Position numbers and translations under genes: made by a program. This document shows, in pieces, positions 6,852-14,693 of a stretch of DNA of 17,845 nt (the first letter of the stretch is position 1; the number at the start of each line of letters is the position of its first letter). The notes under the pieces were generated by a model. That model was not told the origin of the DNA and searched no databases. It worked only from the letters and a program-made list of their open reading frames with translations. Source of the stretch: an uncultured Oscillospiraceae bacterium (GTDB lineage Bacteria > Bacillota > Clostridia > Oscillospirales > Oscillospiraceae); contig CABVDR010000052.1 of NCBI GenBank assembly GCA_902497145.1, positions 1 to 17,845 on the forward strand, given 5' to 3'.

Positions 6852-6886
6852 AAAAACCGCTCTTCCCTGGGAAAAGAGCGGTTTTT
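6852..6886. terminator. Bidirectional terminator between convergent operons
   Basis: A perfect 13-bp inverted repeat AAAAACCGCTCTT / AAGAGCGGTTTTT (6852-6864 with 6874-6886). The A-run on one side and T-run on the other let it work in both directions: as backup for the rightward sugar operon and as the terminator of the leftward folT gene that stops at 6904. Confidence 0.85.
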
Positions 6887-6903
6887 GGCCTTTTGCAGGC
6901 CCA

Positions 6904-7434
6904 TCAAGCCAAATGCCGTACCTGCTCCAGCCGGTTGGACATGGACAGCAGCGCCGGCAGCAGCAAAATCTGCACCACCAGCATACACACCGACTCGGTC
7001 ACCCGGGCGGGCAGCATACCGAACAGCCCTGCGCCGTACATCACATACAGCCACACGCTGTTGAGCACCAGGCGGACTGCGCTGGCACACACCGAGGCCC
7101 CTACCACCCGCAGCCACAGCTCCCGGCCGTGGAACATGCCGTCCTTTGTGTGGAGGAAGCCGCCGTAGATCAGTCCCACCAGGGCGGCAGTCAGGGTAAA
7201 GCCGGGGAAAAAGGCCCCAAAGGGGAACAGGGTGGCGCCCACCAGGTCGCTCACGCCCCCCACCGCCATGCCCCACAGCGGGCCGAACAGGATGCCCGCC
7301 AGGGCTACCGCCAGGAAGGAAAAGTTGACCACCACAAAGGTGGTGTTGATGGAGAGGAACCGGGCCAGGATCACCTGGAGAGCCACCAGCAGGGCGCAGG
7401 TGACCATCGTTTTTGTGGTTTTCTGATGTTTCAT
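6904..7434 (-). CDS. folT: Folate ECF transporter S component (FolT)
   Basis: A 176-residue membrane protein with about six hydrophobic segments, matching folate-family ECF substrate-binding components: ALLVALQVILARFLSINT, VNFSFLAVALAGILFGPLWG, GGVSDLVGATLFPFGAFFPG and TLTAALVGLIYG. It would bind folate outside the cell and pair with the shared ECF energising module encoded elsewhere. Two nearby ATGs are possible. ATG 7443 touches the AAAGGA ribosome binding site, whereas ATG 7434 lies nine bases after it and is preferred. A THF riboswitch precedes it, so folate uptake should fall when THF is plentiful. FolC lies upstream on the same strand, and a bidirectional terminator follows. Confidence 0.9.
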   Translation of the reverse strand: MKHQKTTKTMVTCALLVALQVILARFLSINTTFVVVNFSFLAVALAGILFGPLWGMAVGGVSDLVGATLFPFGAFFPGFTLTAALVGLIYGGFLHTKDGMFHGRELWLRVVGASVCASAVRLVLNSVWLYVMYGAGLFGMLPARVTESVCMLVVQILLLPALLSMSNRLEQVRHLA

Positions 7435-7523
7435 TGTATTCATTCCTTTCACCAGGACGAAGAGTAAACCTCTTTTTCCTCTTCGATGCCGTAAAAGGAT
7501 ATCCCTCATACGACAGCGGAAGC

Positions 7524-7598
7524 GGAGCACCACCGCAAGGGCAAAGCCTTTTCGTCCGACAGCCACTTCCCATCTGGCGGCACTTGACGCGGTACTCC
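7524..7598 (-). promoter_or_regulatory. THF riboswitch (folT leader)
   Basis: Read on the minus strand, the leader starts with an 8-bp P1 helix: GGAGUACC (7598-7591) pairs with GGUGCUCC (7531-7524), with one G-U wobble. Between them are the hallmarks of the tetrahydrofolate riboswitch as I remember it: GCGUxAAGUGCC, GAUGGGAAGU, GGACGAAAAGGC and GCGGU. Downstream, AUCCUUU (about 7501-7494) can pair with the folT ribosome binding site AAAGGA (7449-7444), and a 7-bp hairpin CGAAGAG / CUCUUCG lies between. Control is therefore probably at translation initiation. A covariance-model search was not possible here. Confidence 0.88.
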
Positions 7599-7630
7599 TA
7601 TTCTGTGTACTAAAATATGGATTGCGGGGC

Positions 7631-8902
7631 TCAGCAGAGTCCCAGGTGGTGGCGGATCTCCCCTACGGAGTACAGGGAGCCCCAGGCACACACCACGTCG
7701 TCCGGTCCGGCCTGGGCCAGGGCGGCGTCCACCCCCGCGTCCAGACTGTCCTGTACCGAGACGGGGAGCTGGGAGATCTCCTCCAGCCATGCCCCCAGCT
7801 CCGGGGCGGGCAGGGCCCGGGGGCTGTCCGGGGTCACCACCACAAAGGCCTTGGCCAGTGGGAGCACCCGGAGGAACATGGTCCGCCAGTCCTTGTCGGC
7901 CAAAACGCCGGCCAGGAAGATGAGCTTCTTGTCCGGATACAGAGGCTTCAGGGCGGTGACCAGAGCGTCCACGCACTGGGGGTTGTGGCCACCGTCTACG
8001 ATCACGTCCGGGCTGCGGCGCACCAACTCCAGCCGTCCGGGCCAGCGGGCCTGAGCCAGGCCCCGGACCACGGCCTCCTCCGGGATGGACCACCCCGCCT
8101 CCCGCAGGGTCTGGACGGTGTCCAGGGCGGTCATGGCGTTGGCGAGCTGGTAGTTCCCCAGCAGATTCAGGTGGTAGGGGCCGCTGCCCCGGTAGCGGAA
8201 GGTTTGTCCCTCCAGGCCGGAGGCCAGCACCTCCAGGGTCTCCGGGGCGGTCTCACGCAGGGGGATGTTCTGGGCGCGGCAGGCATCCCGCACCACGGCG
8301 CTGGCCTCCTCCCCCTGGGCGTACAGCACACACCGGCTTCCCGGCTTCAGGATGCCTGCCTTCTCGGCGGCAATCAGAGCCAGGGTGTTTCCCAGCTCCT
8401 TGGTGTGCTCCAGGCCGATGTTGGTAATCACCGCCGCCTCGGGGGCGGGAATCACGTTGGTGGAGTCCAGGCGGCCGCCCAGCCCCACCTCCAGCACCAC
8501 CAGGTCACAGCCCTGCTCCAAAAAGTAGGCCATGCCCACTGCGGTCATCAGCTCAAACTCGGTGGGCGGGTCGGCCATTCCCTCCGCCGCCTCCAGCACC
8601 TGCTGGGTCAGGCGGCCCAGGTCCTCGTCCGAGATGGGCACGCCGTCCACCTGCATCCGCTCATAAAACTGATAGAGGTGGGGCGAGGTGTACAGCCCGG
8701 TGCGGATCCCGGCGCTGGTGAGAACGGACGCCGTCATGGCGGCGGTGGAGCCCTTTCCGTTGGTTCCGGTAATATGGACGAAGCGGAGCTTCCGCTCCGG
8801 ATTGCCCAGAGCGGCCAGCAGGGCCTGGGTCCGCTCCAGGCCGGGCTTGCGCCCGGTCCAGGCCCGCTCATGGATCAGTGCGATGGCTTCCTGTCCGGTC
8901 AT
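7631..8902 (-). CDS. folC: Folylpolyglutamate synthase / dihydrofolate synthase (FolC)
   Basis: A 423-residue Mur-ligase-type enzyme that adds glutamate to folates with ATP. The P-loop GTNGKGS is at residues 46-52, followed by YTSPHLYQFYERMQVDG (the family SPHL motif), LEVGLGGRLDSTNVI and the NIGLEHTKELGNT metal-site region; the C-terminal domain carries VIVDGGHNPQCV. The length fits the family. AAGGAGGG lies nine bases before the ATG. The start codon overlaps the stop of the formate channel gene (ATGA), implying translational coupling. Polyglutamylation keeps folates in the cell, which fits its position between one-carbon enzymes and the folate transporter gene. Confidence 0.95.
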   Translation of the reverse strand: MTGQEAIALIHERAWTGRKPGLERTQALLAALGNPERKLRFVHITGTNGKGSTAAMTASVLTSAGIRTGLYTSPHLYQFYERMQVDGVPISDEDLGRLTQQVLEAAEGMADPPTEFELMTAVGMAYFLEQGCDLVVLEVGLGGRLDSTNVIPAPEAAVITNIGLEHTKELGNTLALIAAEKAGILKPGSRCVLYAQGEEASAVVRDACRAQNIPLRETAPETLEVLASGLEGQTFRYRGSGPYHLNLLGNYQLANAMTALDTVQTLREAGWSIPEEAVVRGLAQARWPGRLELVRRSPDVIVDGGHNPQCVDALVTALKPLYPDKKLIFLAGVLADKDWRTMFLRVLPLAKAFVVVTPDSPRALPAPELGAWLEEISQLPVSVQDSLDAGVDAALAQAGPDDVVCAWGSLYSVGEIRHHLGLC

Positions 8903-9729
8903 TGGGAGGTCCCTCCTTGTTTGATGTGGCAGTACCAGAGCAGCAGTCCCAGCCCCGCGCCGCCCACCAGGTTGCCCAGGGTGACAGGGACCAGATTGGC
9001 GGCAGCTCCCGCCGGGGTCAGGGCGGTCAGATCTACGCCCGCCGCCACGGCTTGGGCGGCATACTCCGGAACAGCCGCGGCCATCATGGCCGCGCCGATG
9101 TAGTAGAGATTGGCGACCGAGTGTTCAAAGCCGCACAGTACAAAAAAGCACACGGGCAGATACGCCCCCAGCAGGCGCCCGGTGGTGTCTTTGGCGGAGT
9201 TTGCGGCCACCACGCCCAGGCAGACCAGCACGTTGCACAGGATGCCCAGACCAAAGGCCTTTCCGAAGGGGAGGGCACACTTGGCCGCCCCCACCCGGAT
9301 GGTGTACACCGCCAGCGCTCCGGCGGAGTAGTCCAGCTGGCCGCAGGACACGCAAAGGCCGGCCACCAGCAGGGCGCCCAGCGTATTTCCCAGGTAGACC
9401 AGCACCCAGTTGCGCACCATCTGCCCTACCGTCCCCTTCCCTTCCAGAAGGGCCACCGGCAGCATACAGTTGCCGGTAAACAGTTCCGACCCGGTGACAA
9501 GGACCAGTCCCAGGCCGAAGGGAAAGATCAGCGCGCAGATGGTCCGCAGGGTCCAGGTGTCCGTGATGCCGTACACCGCCGTATTGCTGGCCGCCGCGGC
9601 CACGGCAATGATGGCCCCGGCCAGCACGCCCAGCAAAAACAGGCGCAGGGCCGAGGACTGAAATTTTTTCACGCTTCCCGCGCAGTAGGCGGCAATGACC
9701 TCCGCGGGGGAAAGGCTGAGGGAATTCAT
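8899..9729 (-). CDS. focA: Formate/nitrite transporter family channel
   Basis: A 276-residue FNT-family membrane protein with the expected six transmembrane helices. Visible signatures are LVLVTGSELFTGNCM (76-90), LGNTLGALL (113-121) and the pore histidine His203 in CGFEHSVANLYY. FNT pentamers pass formate, nitrite or hydrosulfide. Lying between folD and folC and downstream of formate-THF ligase, formate is the probable substrate, either exported as product of one-carbon catabolism or imported for synthesis. The start at 9729 overlaps the folD stop (ATGA) and its own stop overlaps the folC start in the same way. The frame is open far upstream, but the family N-terminus starts here. Confidence 0.92.
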   Translation of the reverse strand: MNSLSLSPAEVIAAYCAGSVKKFQSSALRLFLLGVLAGAIIAVAAAASNTAVYGITDTWTLRTICALIFPFGLGLVLVTGSELFTGNCMLPVALLEGKGTVGQMVRNWVLVYLGNTLGALLVAGLCVSCGQLDYSAGALAVYTIRVGAAKCALPFGKAFGLGILCNVLVCLGVVAANSAKDTTGRLLGAYLPVCFFVLCGFEHSVANLYYIGAAMMAAAVPEYAAQAVAAGVDLTALTPAGAAANLVPVTLGNLVGGAGLGLLLWYCHIKQGGTSQ

Positions 9730-10595
9730 GTCGCACTCCTCTCCAGCAGACGGCTGGCCGCCTGCACCACATGGCTGGCCAGCACCGTGGAGGTCACCGC
9801 CCCCACGCCCCCGGGCACCGGGGTAATGGCGGCCACGATGGGCTCCACTTCCGCAAAGTCCACATCGCCGTGCATGGCCCCGTCCGGTCCGATGTTCACC
9901 CCTACATCCACCACCACCTGGCCCGGCCGGACATAGCTGGACCGGATCAGGTTCAGGCACCCGGCGGCGGAGATAATGATATCCGCGTCCAGACAGAAGT
10001 TCCGGGTGTCCTCCGCGTCGGTAAAGATGTGGCATACCGAGACGGTGGCGTCCTCCTGCATCAGCAGCAGGGCGGTGGGCAGGCCCACGGTGGCGCTCTT
10101 GCCAATCATGGCAATCTTTTTCCCCTTCAGGGGGATCTCATAGTAGCGCAGCAGCTCCAGACAGGCGGTGGCAGTACAGGGGGCAAAACCCACTCCGTCC
10201 TTGGTGAGCAGCCCGCCCATGGACGCGGTGGTAATGGCGTCGATGTCCTTCTCCGGCCGCAGCACCCTGGCCACGGCCTCGGTGTCCAGATGGGGCGGCA
10301 GGGGGCGGAACAGCAGGCAGCCGTGGATGTCCGGATCCTCGTCCACATGGCGCAGGGTACCCATCAGCTCCTGCTCCGTGGTATCCTCCGGCAGCAGGAA
10401 GCGGCGCACCTGAAGATTCAGGCTCTCCGCCCGGCGCACCGCCCCCCGCTCATAGGCGATATCCTCATCCCGGTTTCCCACCCGGACAATCCCCAGGGTG
10501 GGACAGATCCCGTGGGCGCTGAGGGTTTCGCACTGGGCACGGATGGTGCGGCACATGGCTTGAGCCACCGGTTTTCCGCTGAGCAACACTGCCAT
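9726..10595 (-). CDS. folD: FolD-type methylene-THF dehydrogenase/cyclohydrolase, divergent
   Basis: A 289-residue two-domain enzyme that interconverts methylene-, methenyl- and formyl-THF. Family regions are PTLGIVRVG (32-40), FRPLPPHLD, PEKDIDAIT, the NAD(P)-binding IGKSATVGLPTALLL, and the C-terminal ITPVPGGVGAVTSTVL. It belongs to a variant clostridial branch (FRPLP instead of QLPLP, PCTATAC instead of PCTPxG). At the catalytic segment the sequence is Tyr48-ERGAVRR: the lysine four residues after the tyrosine in E. coli and human enzymes is Ala52, and position 54, which I recall as Lys in related clostridial proteins, is Arg. Cyclohydrolase activity may be weak or lost. GAAAGGAG upstream supports the ATG; the stop overlaps the next gene. 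Confidence 0.88.
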   Translation of the reverse strand: MAVLLSGKPVAQAMCRTIRAQCETLSAHGICPTLGIVRVGNRDEDIAYERGAVRRAESLNLQVRRFLLPEDTTEQELMGTLRHVDEDPDIHGCLLFRPLPPHLDTEAVARVLRPEKDIDAITTASMGGLLTKDGVGFAPCTATACLELLRYYEIPLKGKKIAMIGKSATVGLPTALLLMQEDATVSVCHIFTDAEDTRNFCLDADIIISAAGCLNLIRSSYVRPGQVVVDVGVNIGPDGAMHGDVDFAEVEPIVAAITPVPGGVGAVTSTVLASHVVQAASRLLERSAT

Positions 10596-10621
10596 GGATC
10601 TTCTCCTTTCCCTGTACACGC

Positions 10622-10647
10622 GGGGGAGGCGGAGCTCCGCCTCCCCC
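10622..10647. repeat. 26-bp perfect palindrome between fhs and folD
   Basis: GGGGGAGGCGGAG followed by its exact reverse complement CTCCGCCTCCCCC, in the 70-bp gap between formate-THF ligase and folD. In RNA it would form a very stable hairpin. There is no T-run after it in the direction of transcription, so it looks like an mRNA processing or stability element rather than a terminator. Confidence 0.6.
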
Positions 10648-10665
10648 TGGATTGCTTTCCTTTTC

Positions 10666-12339
10666 TTAGAACAGACCGGTGATCTTTCCGTTCTCGTCCA
10701 CGTCGATCTTCTCCGCAGAGGGCACCTTGGGCAGACCGGGCATGGTCATGATGTCGCCCGTCAGGGCCACCAGGAAGCCGGCGCCGGCGGACACCTTCAG
10801 GTTGCGCACCGTGACGGTAAAGCCCTTGGGGGCGCCCAGCAGGCTGGCGTCGTCGGAGAAAGAGTACTGGGTCTTGGCCATGCAGATGGGCAGGTCGCCG
10901 AAGCCCAGGTCGGTGAGCTGCTTGACCTGCTTTTTGGCGTTGGGCGTGAGGGCCACGCCGTCGCCGTGGTAGACCTTTTTGACGATGGCATCCAGCTTCT
11001 CCTCAATGGACAGCTGGGTATCGTAGACGTACTGGAAGTGGTTCTCCTCCTCGCACAGGCGGACCACCTCCTCGGCCAGGGCCTTGCCGCCCTCGCCGCC
11101 CTTGGCCCACACCTCGCTGAGAGCCACGTTGACGCCCAGCTCGTTGCACTTCTTCTCCACCAGATCCAGCTCAGCCTTGGTGTCGGTGGGGAAAGCGTTG
11201 ATGGCCACCACGCAGGGCAGGCCGTATACGTTCTTCACGTTGTCCACGTGCTGCAGCAGGTTGGGCAGACCCTTCTCCAGGGCCTCCAGATTCTCGTGAT
11301 TCAGCTCTGCTTTGGGCACGCCGCCGTGATACTTCAGGGCGCGGACCGTGGCCACGATCACCACCGCGGAGGGCTTGAGGCCCGCCTTGCGGCACTTGAT
11401 GTCAATGAACTTCTCCGCGCCCAGGTCGGCGGCGAAGCCGGCCTCAGTGACGGCGTAGTCGCCCAGCTTCAGGGCCATCTTGGTGGCGATGATGGAGTTG
11501 CAGCCGTGGGCAATGTTGGCGAAGGGACCGCCGTGGATAAAGGCGGGGGTACCCTCCAGGGTCTGGACCAGGTTGGGCTTGAGCGCGTCCTTGAGCAGAG
11601 CGGTCATGGCGCCCTCTGCCTTCAGGTCGTGGGCGGTGACCGGCTTTCCGTCATAGGTGTAGGCCACGATCATCCGGCCCAGCTTCTCCTTCATGTCCAT
11701 CAGGCTGGTGGACAGGCACAGCACCGCCATGATCTCGCTGGCCACGGTGATCTCAAAGCCGTCCTCCCGGGGCACGCCCTGCATCCGGCCGCCCAGGCCG
11801 TCTACAATGTGGCGCAGCTGCCGGTCGTTCATGTCCACAGCCCGTTTCCAAGTGATCTGCTTGACGTCGATGCCCAGGGCGTTGCCCTGCTGAATGTGGT
11901 TGTCCAGCATGGCAGCCAGCAGGTTGTTGGCCGCGCCGATGGCGTGGAAGTCGCCGGTGAAGTGGAGATTGATGTCCTCCATGGGAACCACCTGGGCGTA
12001 GCCGCCGCCGGCCGCGCCGCCCTTCACGCCGAACACAGGGCCCAGAGAGGGCTCACGCAGGGCAACCACGGACTTCTTGCCGATCTTGCGCAGGCCGTCG
12101 GCCAGACCCACCGAGGTGGTGGTCTTGCCCTCGCCGGCGGGAGTGGGGGTAATGGCCGTCACCAGGATGAGCTTGCCGTCCTGGTTCTGGGTCTCATTGA
12201 GCAGCTTATAGTCCACTTTGGCCTTATAATTTCCATACAGCTCCAGGTACTTCTCGTCCACACCGGCCACAGCGGCGATGTCGCGGATGTTCTTGGCCTG
12301 ACAGCTCTGGGCAATTTCAATATCGCTCTTGATTTCCAC
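10666..12339 (-). CDS. fhs: Formate--tetrahydrofolate ligase
   Basis: A 557-residue cytoplasmic enzyme joining formate to THF with ATP; it can run in reverse to make ATP and formate from formyl-THF. The P-loop region TPTPAGEGKTTTSVGLA is at 64-80, followed by the family motifs REPSLGPVFGVKGGAAGGG, NLHFTGDFHAIGAANNLL and TPAFIHGGPFANIAHGCN. Full length agrees with the family (about 555). The start codon is GTG at 12339 with GGAG ten bases upstream. It lies 34 bp after hutD and upstream of folD and the formate channel. With the formimidoyltransferase and cyclodeaminase genes upstream, the reverse, ATP-yielding direction is plausible. Confidence 0.97.
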   Translation of the reverse strand: MEIKSDIEIAQSCQAKNIRDIAAVAGVDEKYLELYGNYKAKVDYKLLNETQNQDGKLILVTAITPTPAGEGKTTTSVGLADGLRKIGKKSVVALREPSLGPVFGVKGGAAGGGYAQVVPMEDINLHFTGDFHAIGAANNLLAAMLDNHIQQGNALGIDVKQITWKRAVDMNDRQLRHIVDGLGGRMQGVPREDGFEITVASEIMAVLCLSTSLMDMKEKLGRMIVAYTYDGKPVTAHDLKAEGAMTALLKDALKPNLVQTLEGTPAFIHGGPFANIAHGCNSIIATKMALKLGDYAVTEAGFAADLGAEKFIDIKCRKAGLKPSAVVIVATVRALKYHGGVPKAELNHENLEALEKGLPNLLQHVDNVKNVYGLPCVVAINAFPTDTKAELDLVEKKCNELGVNVALSEVWAKGGEGGKALAEEVVRLCEEENHFQYVYDTQLSIEEKLDAIVKKVYHGDGVALTPNAKKQVKQLTDLGFGDLPICMAKTQYSFSDDASLLGAPKGFTVTVRNLKVSAGAGFLVALTGDIMTMPGLPKVPSAEKIDVDENGKITGLF

Positions 12340-12373
12340 GGGGATCGATCTCCTTCCTTGTCACAATGTCAAT

Positions 12374-12973
12374 TTATGAATGGGAATGATACACTTCCGC
12401 TGCCATAAAGGCGGCGGCGCCTGGGCACTCCAACATCAGCTTCGCCGCGCCGGGGCTCTGGATTCGGACTGCCTCACCGGGCTGCAGGTCGGCCGCCTCA
12501 CCGGCGCCGGAGACCCGTCCACCCCCCTCTACGCAGTAGAGCACCAGCTCCTCTGCGTCCGGGGACACGTCCAGCTCCTGGCTTCCCGCCCCGTCCAGCT
12601 CCACCGGAGCAATCCGGCCCTGGCAGGCGCCCTTGCGCAGCATCAGGTTAAAGTCCACACACCGGCCCTCGGAGTGGGTATCCGCTCCGCCGTCAAAGGC
12701 GTGGACCTGATAGGGCCGCAGGGCCACCGGGGCCCCGCCGTTATGAGTCAGGACCATCTCCCCCTTCAGGGGAGCGATGAGCCGGTGATAGTCAGGCAGG
12801 GGGGTAAAGTCGGAGGCGTCCAGATCCACCGTGGCGGAGCTCAGCCGCCACAGGAAGGTCCGGTCTCCATACTGGGCCCCCTGGGGGGCGATGGCGATTT
12901 GAGTGGTGGTACCGCCGGACCACTGGCTGACCACATAGTCCTTCTGGGTCAGACGTAACATATGAAAGGCCAT
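12374..12973 (-). CDS. hutD: HutD-family protein
   Basis: A 199-residue bicupin-type protein matching HutD: an early SQWSGGTTTQIAIAP motif, FLWRLSSATVDLDASDFTPLP, the DYHRLIAPLKGEM strand, then VHAFDGG and CVDFNLMLRKG. HutD accompanies histidine-utilisation genes in many bacteria; its role is unsettled, with a proposed governor function sensing formimidoylglutamate or urocanate. AAAGGAG directly upstream fixes the ATG at 12973. Here it sits between cyclodeaminase and formate-THF ligase, which supports a histidine or other formimino-amino-acid source for the pathway. Confidence 0.88.
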   Translation of the reverse strand: MAFHMLRLTQKDYVVSQWSGGTTTQIAIAPQGAQYGDRTFLWRLSSATVDLDASDFTPLPDYHRLIAPLKGEMVLTHNGGAPVALRPYQVHAFDGGADTHSEGRCVDFNLMLRKGACQGRIAPVELDGAGSQELDVSPDAEELVLYCVEGGGRVSGAGEAADLQPGEAVRIQSPGAAKLMLECPGAAAFMAAEVYHSHS

Positions 12974-12993
12974 ACAAACTCCTTTCTGCGAAA

Positions 12994-13025
12994 GCGCCCC
13001 CGCGGCATGCGGACCGCGGGGGCGC
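12994..13025. repeat. Perfect 12-bp GC hairpin between cyclodeaminase and hutD genes
   Basis: GCGCCCCCGCGG (12994-13005) and CCGCGGGGGCGC (13014-13025) with an 8-nt loop, ending 25 bp after the cyclodeaminase stop. In the direction of transcription (minus) only TTT follows, so termination would be incomplete at best. A stabiliser of the upstream message or a partial attenuator is more likely. Confidence 0.6.
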
Positions 13026-13050
13026 CCCATCCCGTTTTCTGATGCGGGAA

Positions 13051-13677
13051 TTACAGGGACTGCAGCACGTCCTGATAGATGGCGTCGGCCAGAGGCAGAG
13101 CGCGATCCAGCAGCTCCTGGCCCTTCTTGCGGTACTCCTCCACAAAGGCCTGGTCCTGAATGCCGCCGATGTTGATGAGCACGTTGAGCCACGCGCCCTG
13201 AATGGCCGCCTTCAGGCTCAGGGCAGCACAGCCCAGGTCACTGGCGGCGCTGGCGTTGAGCTTGCCCACCACAGAGCGGGTCAGCTCCAGGGCCTGGCAG
13301 GAGAGCTCCATCATCTCAAAGGGGGTCTTGGTGCAGCCCTTCAGGGCCTCCTGCATGGCGGCCTTCCGGGCGGCCTTCTCCTCGTCGGTCTCCTTGGGCA
13401 TGGCAAACACAGCGCTCACGGCGTTGAACGCCTCGGTGTCCCGGTCAATCACGTCCACAAAGCGGGCCTTGAGATCGTCGGCCTTCTTCTGGGCCTCGGC
13501 GGCCAGGTCCTGCACATCGGCATACTTCTTCTTTCCAATGGTGAGGGCGCACACCATGGCGGTGAGAGCCGCACCCAGCGCGCCCTCCAGGGCGGCGGCA
13601 GAGCCTCCGCCGGGGGCGGGCGCGTCAGAGGCCATCAGGTCTACAAATCCCGCAACCGTTTTGTCCACAAGCTTCAT
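13051..13677 (-). CDS. fchA: Formimidoyl-tetrahydrofolate cyclodeaminase
   Basis: A 208-residue, mostly helical enzyme that turns 5-formimidoyl-THF into methenyl-THF and ammonia. It begins with the family pattern VAGFVDLMASDAPAPGGGSA (APAPGGGSAAAL at about 19-30) and keeps the LNASAASDLGCAALSLKAAI segment. The length equals the stand-alone bacterial form; in animals it is the C-terminal domain of FTCD. AAGGAG upstream supports ATG 13677. It lies 28 bp after the formimidoyltransferase gene, giving the two halves of the FTCD reaction side by side. Confidence 0.95.
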   Translation of the reverse strand: MKLVDKTVAGFVDLMASDAPAPGGGSAAALEGALGAALTAMVCALTIGKKKYADVQDLAAEAQKKADDLKARFVDVIDRDTEAFNAVSAVFAMPKETDEEKAARKAAMQEALKGCTKTPFEMMELSCQALELTRSVVGKLNASAASDLGCAALSLKAAIQGAWLNVLINIGGIQDQAFVEEYRKKGQELLDRALPLADAIYQDVLQSL

Positions 13678-13705
13678 ACGATTCCATTCTCCTTCCCGTA
13701 GGTCA

Positions 13706-14617
13706 TTACTCCAGCCCAATCAGGTGGTACTCCATCACCTGATTGTGGCAATCAAAATCACGGGCCTTCAGATAGAACTCCGCGCAGTCGATCATGGCCT
13801 TGGCAGGGGTCAGGCCCACGATCTCGCTGTCCACGATGTAGGTGCCATAGCGCTCGGCCAGGCTGCGGATCATCTCATAGACCACGTAAAGAGGAGTGTC
13901 CTCGTAGTTTACCATATTCATGGACACCTGGGCAATCCCCCGATCCTCCAGCATAAAGCCCATGGCCTTGCAGCTGCGGAAGCCGCCGGAGGAGGCGCGG
14001 ATCACCTTGGCGATCTTCTTGGCGATGGACACATCGGAGGTGGCCAGGTTCACGTTGAAGGCAACCAGAGGCATCCGGGCGCCGATGGCGGTGATGCCGG
14101 CGGTGGGGTGAATCTTCCGCTCACCGAAGTCGGGGGCCCACTCAGGCTGGAGCAGCTTCTCGGGCATGCCCTCAAACTGGCCCTTGCGGCAGGTGGCCAG
14201 GTTGCGGCGCTCGGGGCAGGTGGCGGAGTCCTCATAGAGGAAGCTGGGGATCTTCAGCTCGTCCCAGATCCGCTGGCCCAGGCGCTTGGTGATCTCCACG
14301 CACTCCTCCACGGTGACACCCATGGTGGGCACCAGGGGGATAACGTCGGTGGCGCCCATACGGGAGTGCTCGCCCTTATGCTTGGTCATGTCGATGACCT
14401 CAGCGGCCTTCTTGGTCAGCTGGAAGGCGACCTCCTCAATGGCCTCGGGAGAGCCCACCAGAGTAAACACGCAGCGGTTGTGGTTGCCGTCGGTCTGAGC
14501 ATCCAGCAGGGTGCAGCCGGGGATGCTCTTGGCCACGTCCACCAGGGCGTTGTAGGCGGCCTCATCCTTCTCCTTGCTGCAGCTGAAATTGGGGATGCAC
14601 TCAATCAGTTTGGTCAT
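13706..14617 (-). CDS. ftcD: Glutamate formimidoyltransferase
   Basis: A 303-residue enzyme that moves the formimino group from formimidoylglutamate to THF. Family motifs are the N-terminal LIECIPNFS, DGNHNRCVFTLVG (43-55), and EHSRMGATDVIPLVP with the presumed catalytic His84; the second half carries GERKIHPTAGITAIGAR. The length fits the N-terminal part of animal FTCD. Two ATGs compete: 14623 is only two bases after AGGAGG, while 14617 has eight bases and is preferred. Homologues acting on formimidoylglycine from purine breakdown exist, so the donor is probable, not certain. Confidence 0.94.
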   Translation of the reverse strand: MTKLIECIPNFSCSKEKDEAAYNALVDVAKSIPGCTLLDAQTDGNHNRCVFTLVGSPEAIEEVAFQLTKKAAEVIDMTKHKGEHSRMGATDVIPLVPTMGVTVEECVEITKRLGQRIWDELKIPSFLYEDSATCPERRNLATCRKGQFEGMPEKLLQPEWAPDFGERKIHPTAGITAIGARMPLVAFNVNLATSDVSIAKKIAKVIRASSGGFRSCKAMGFMLEDRGIAQVSMNMVNYEDTPLYVVYEMIRSLAERYGTYIVDSEIVGLTPAKAMIDCAEFYLKARDFDCHNQVMEYHLIGLE

Positions 14618-14693
14618 GATCATTTCCTCCTAAGTCGTAAATTACAAATGTATGGGAATAGGTTTCATGTACATAGGGGCTGTCTGCGGCACA

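Noticed and set aside
7622..9103. 493-codon open frame on the plus strand
   Set aside because: Antisense to folC, whose family motifs are complete; the translated product shows no recognisable domain.
10594..12408. 604-codon open frame on the plus strand
   Set aside because: It lies wholly antisense to formate-THF ligase and folD's start; low-complexity composition rich in H, Q, G, V typical of the opposite strand of GC-rich coding sequence.
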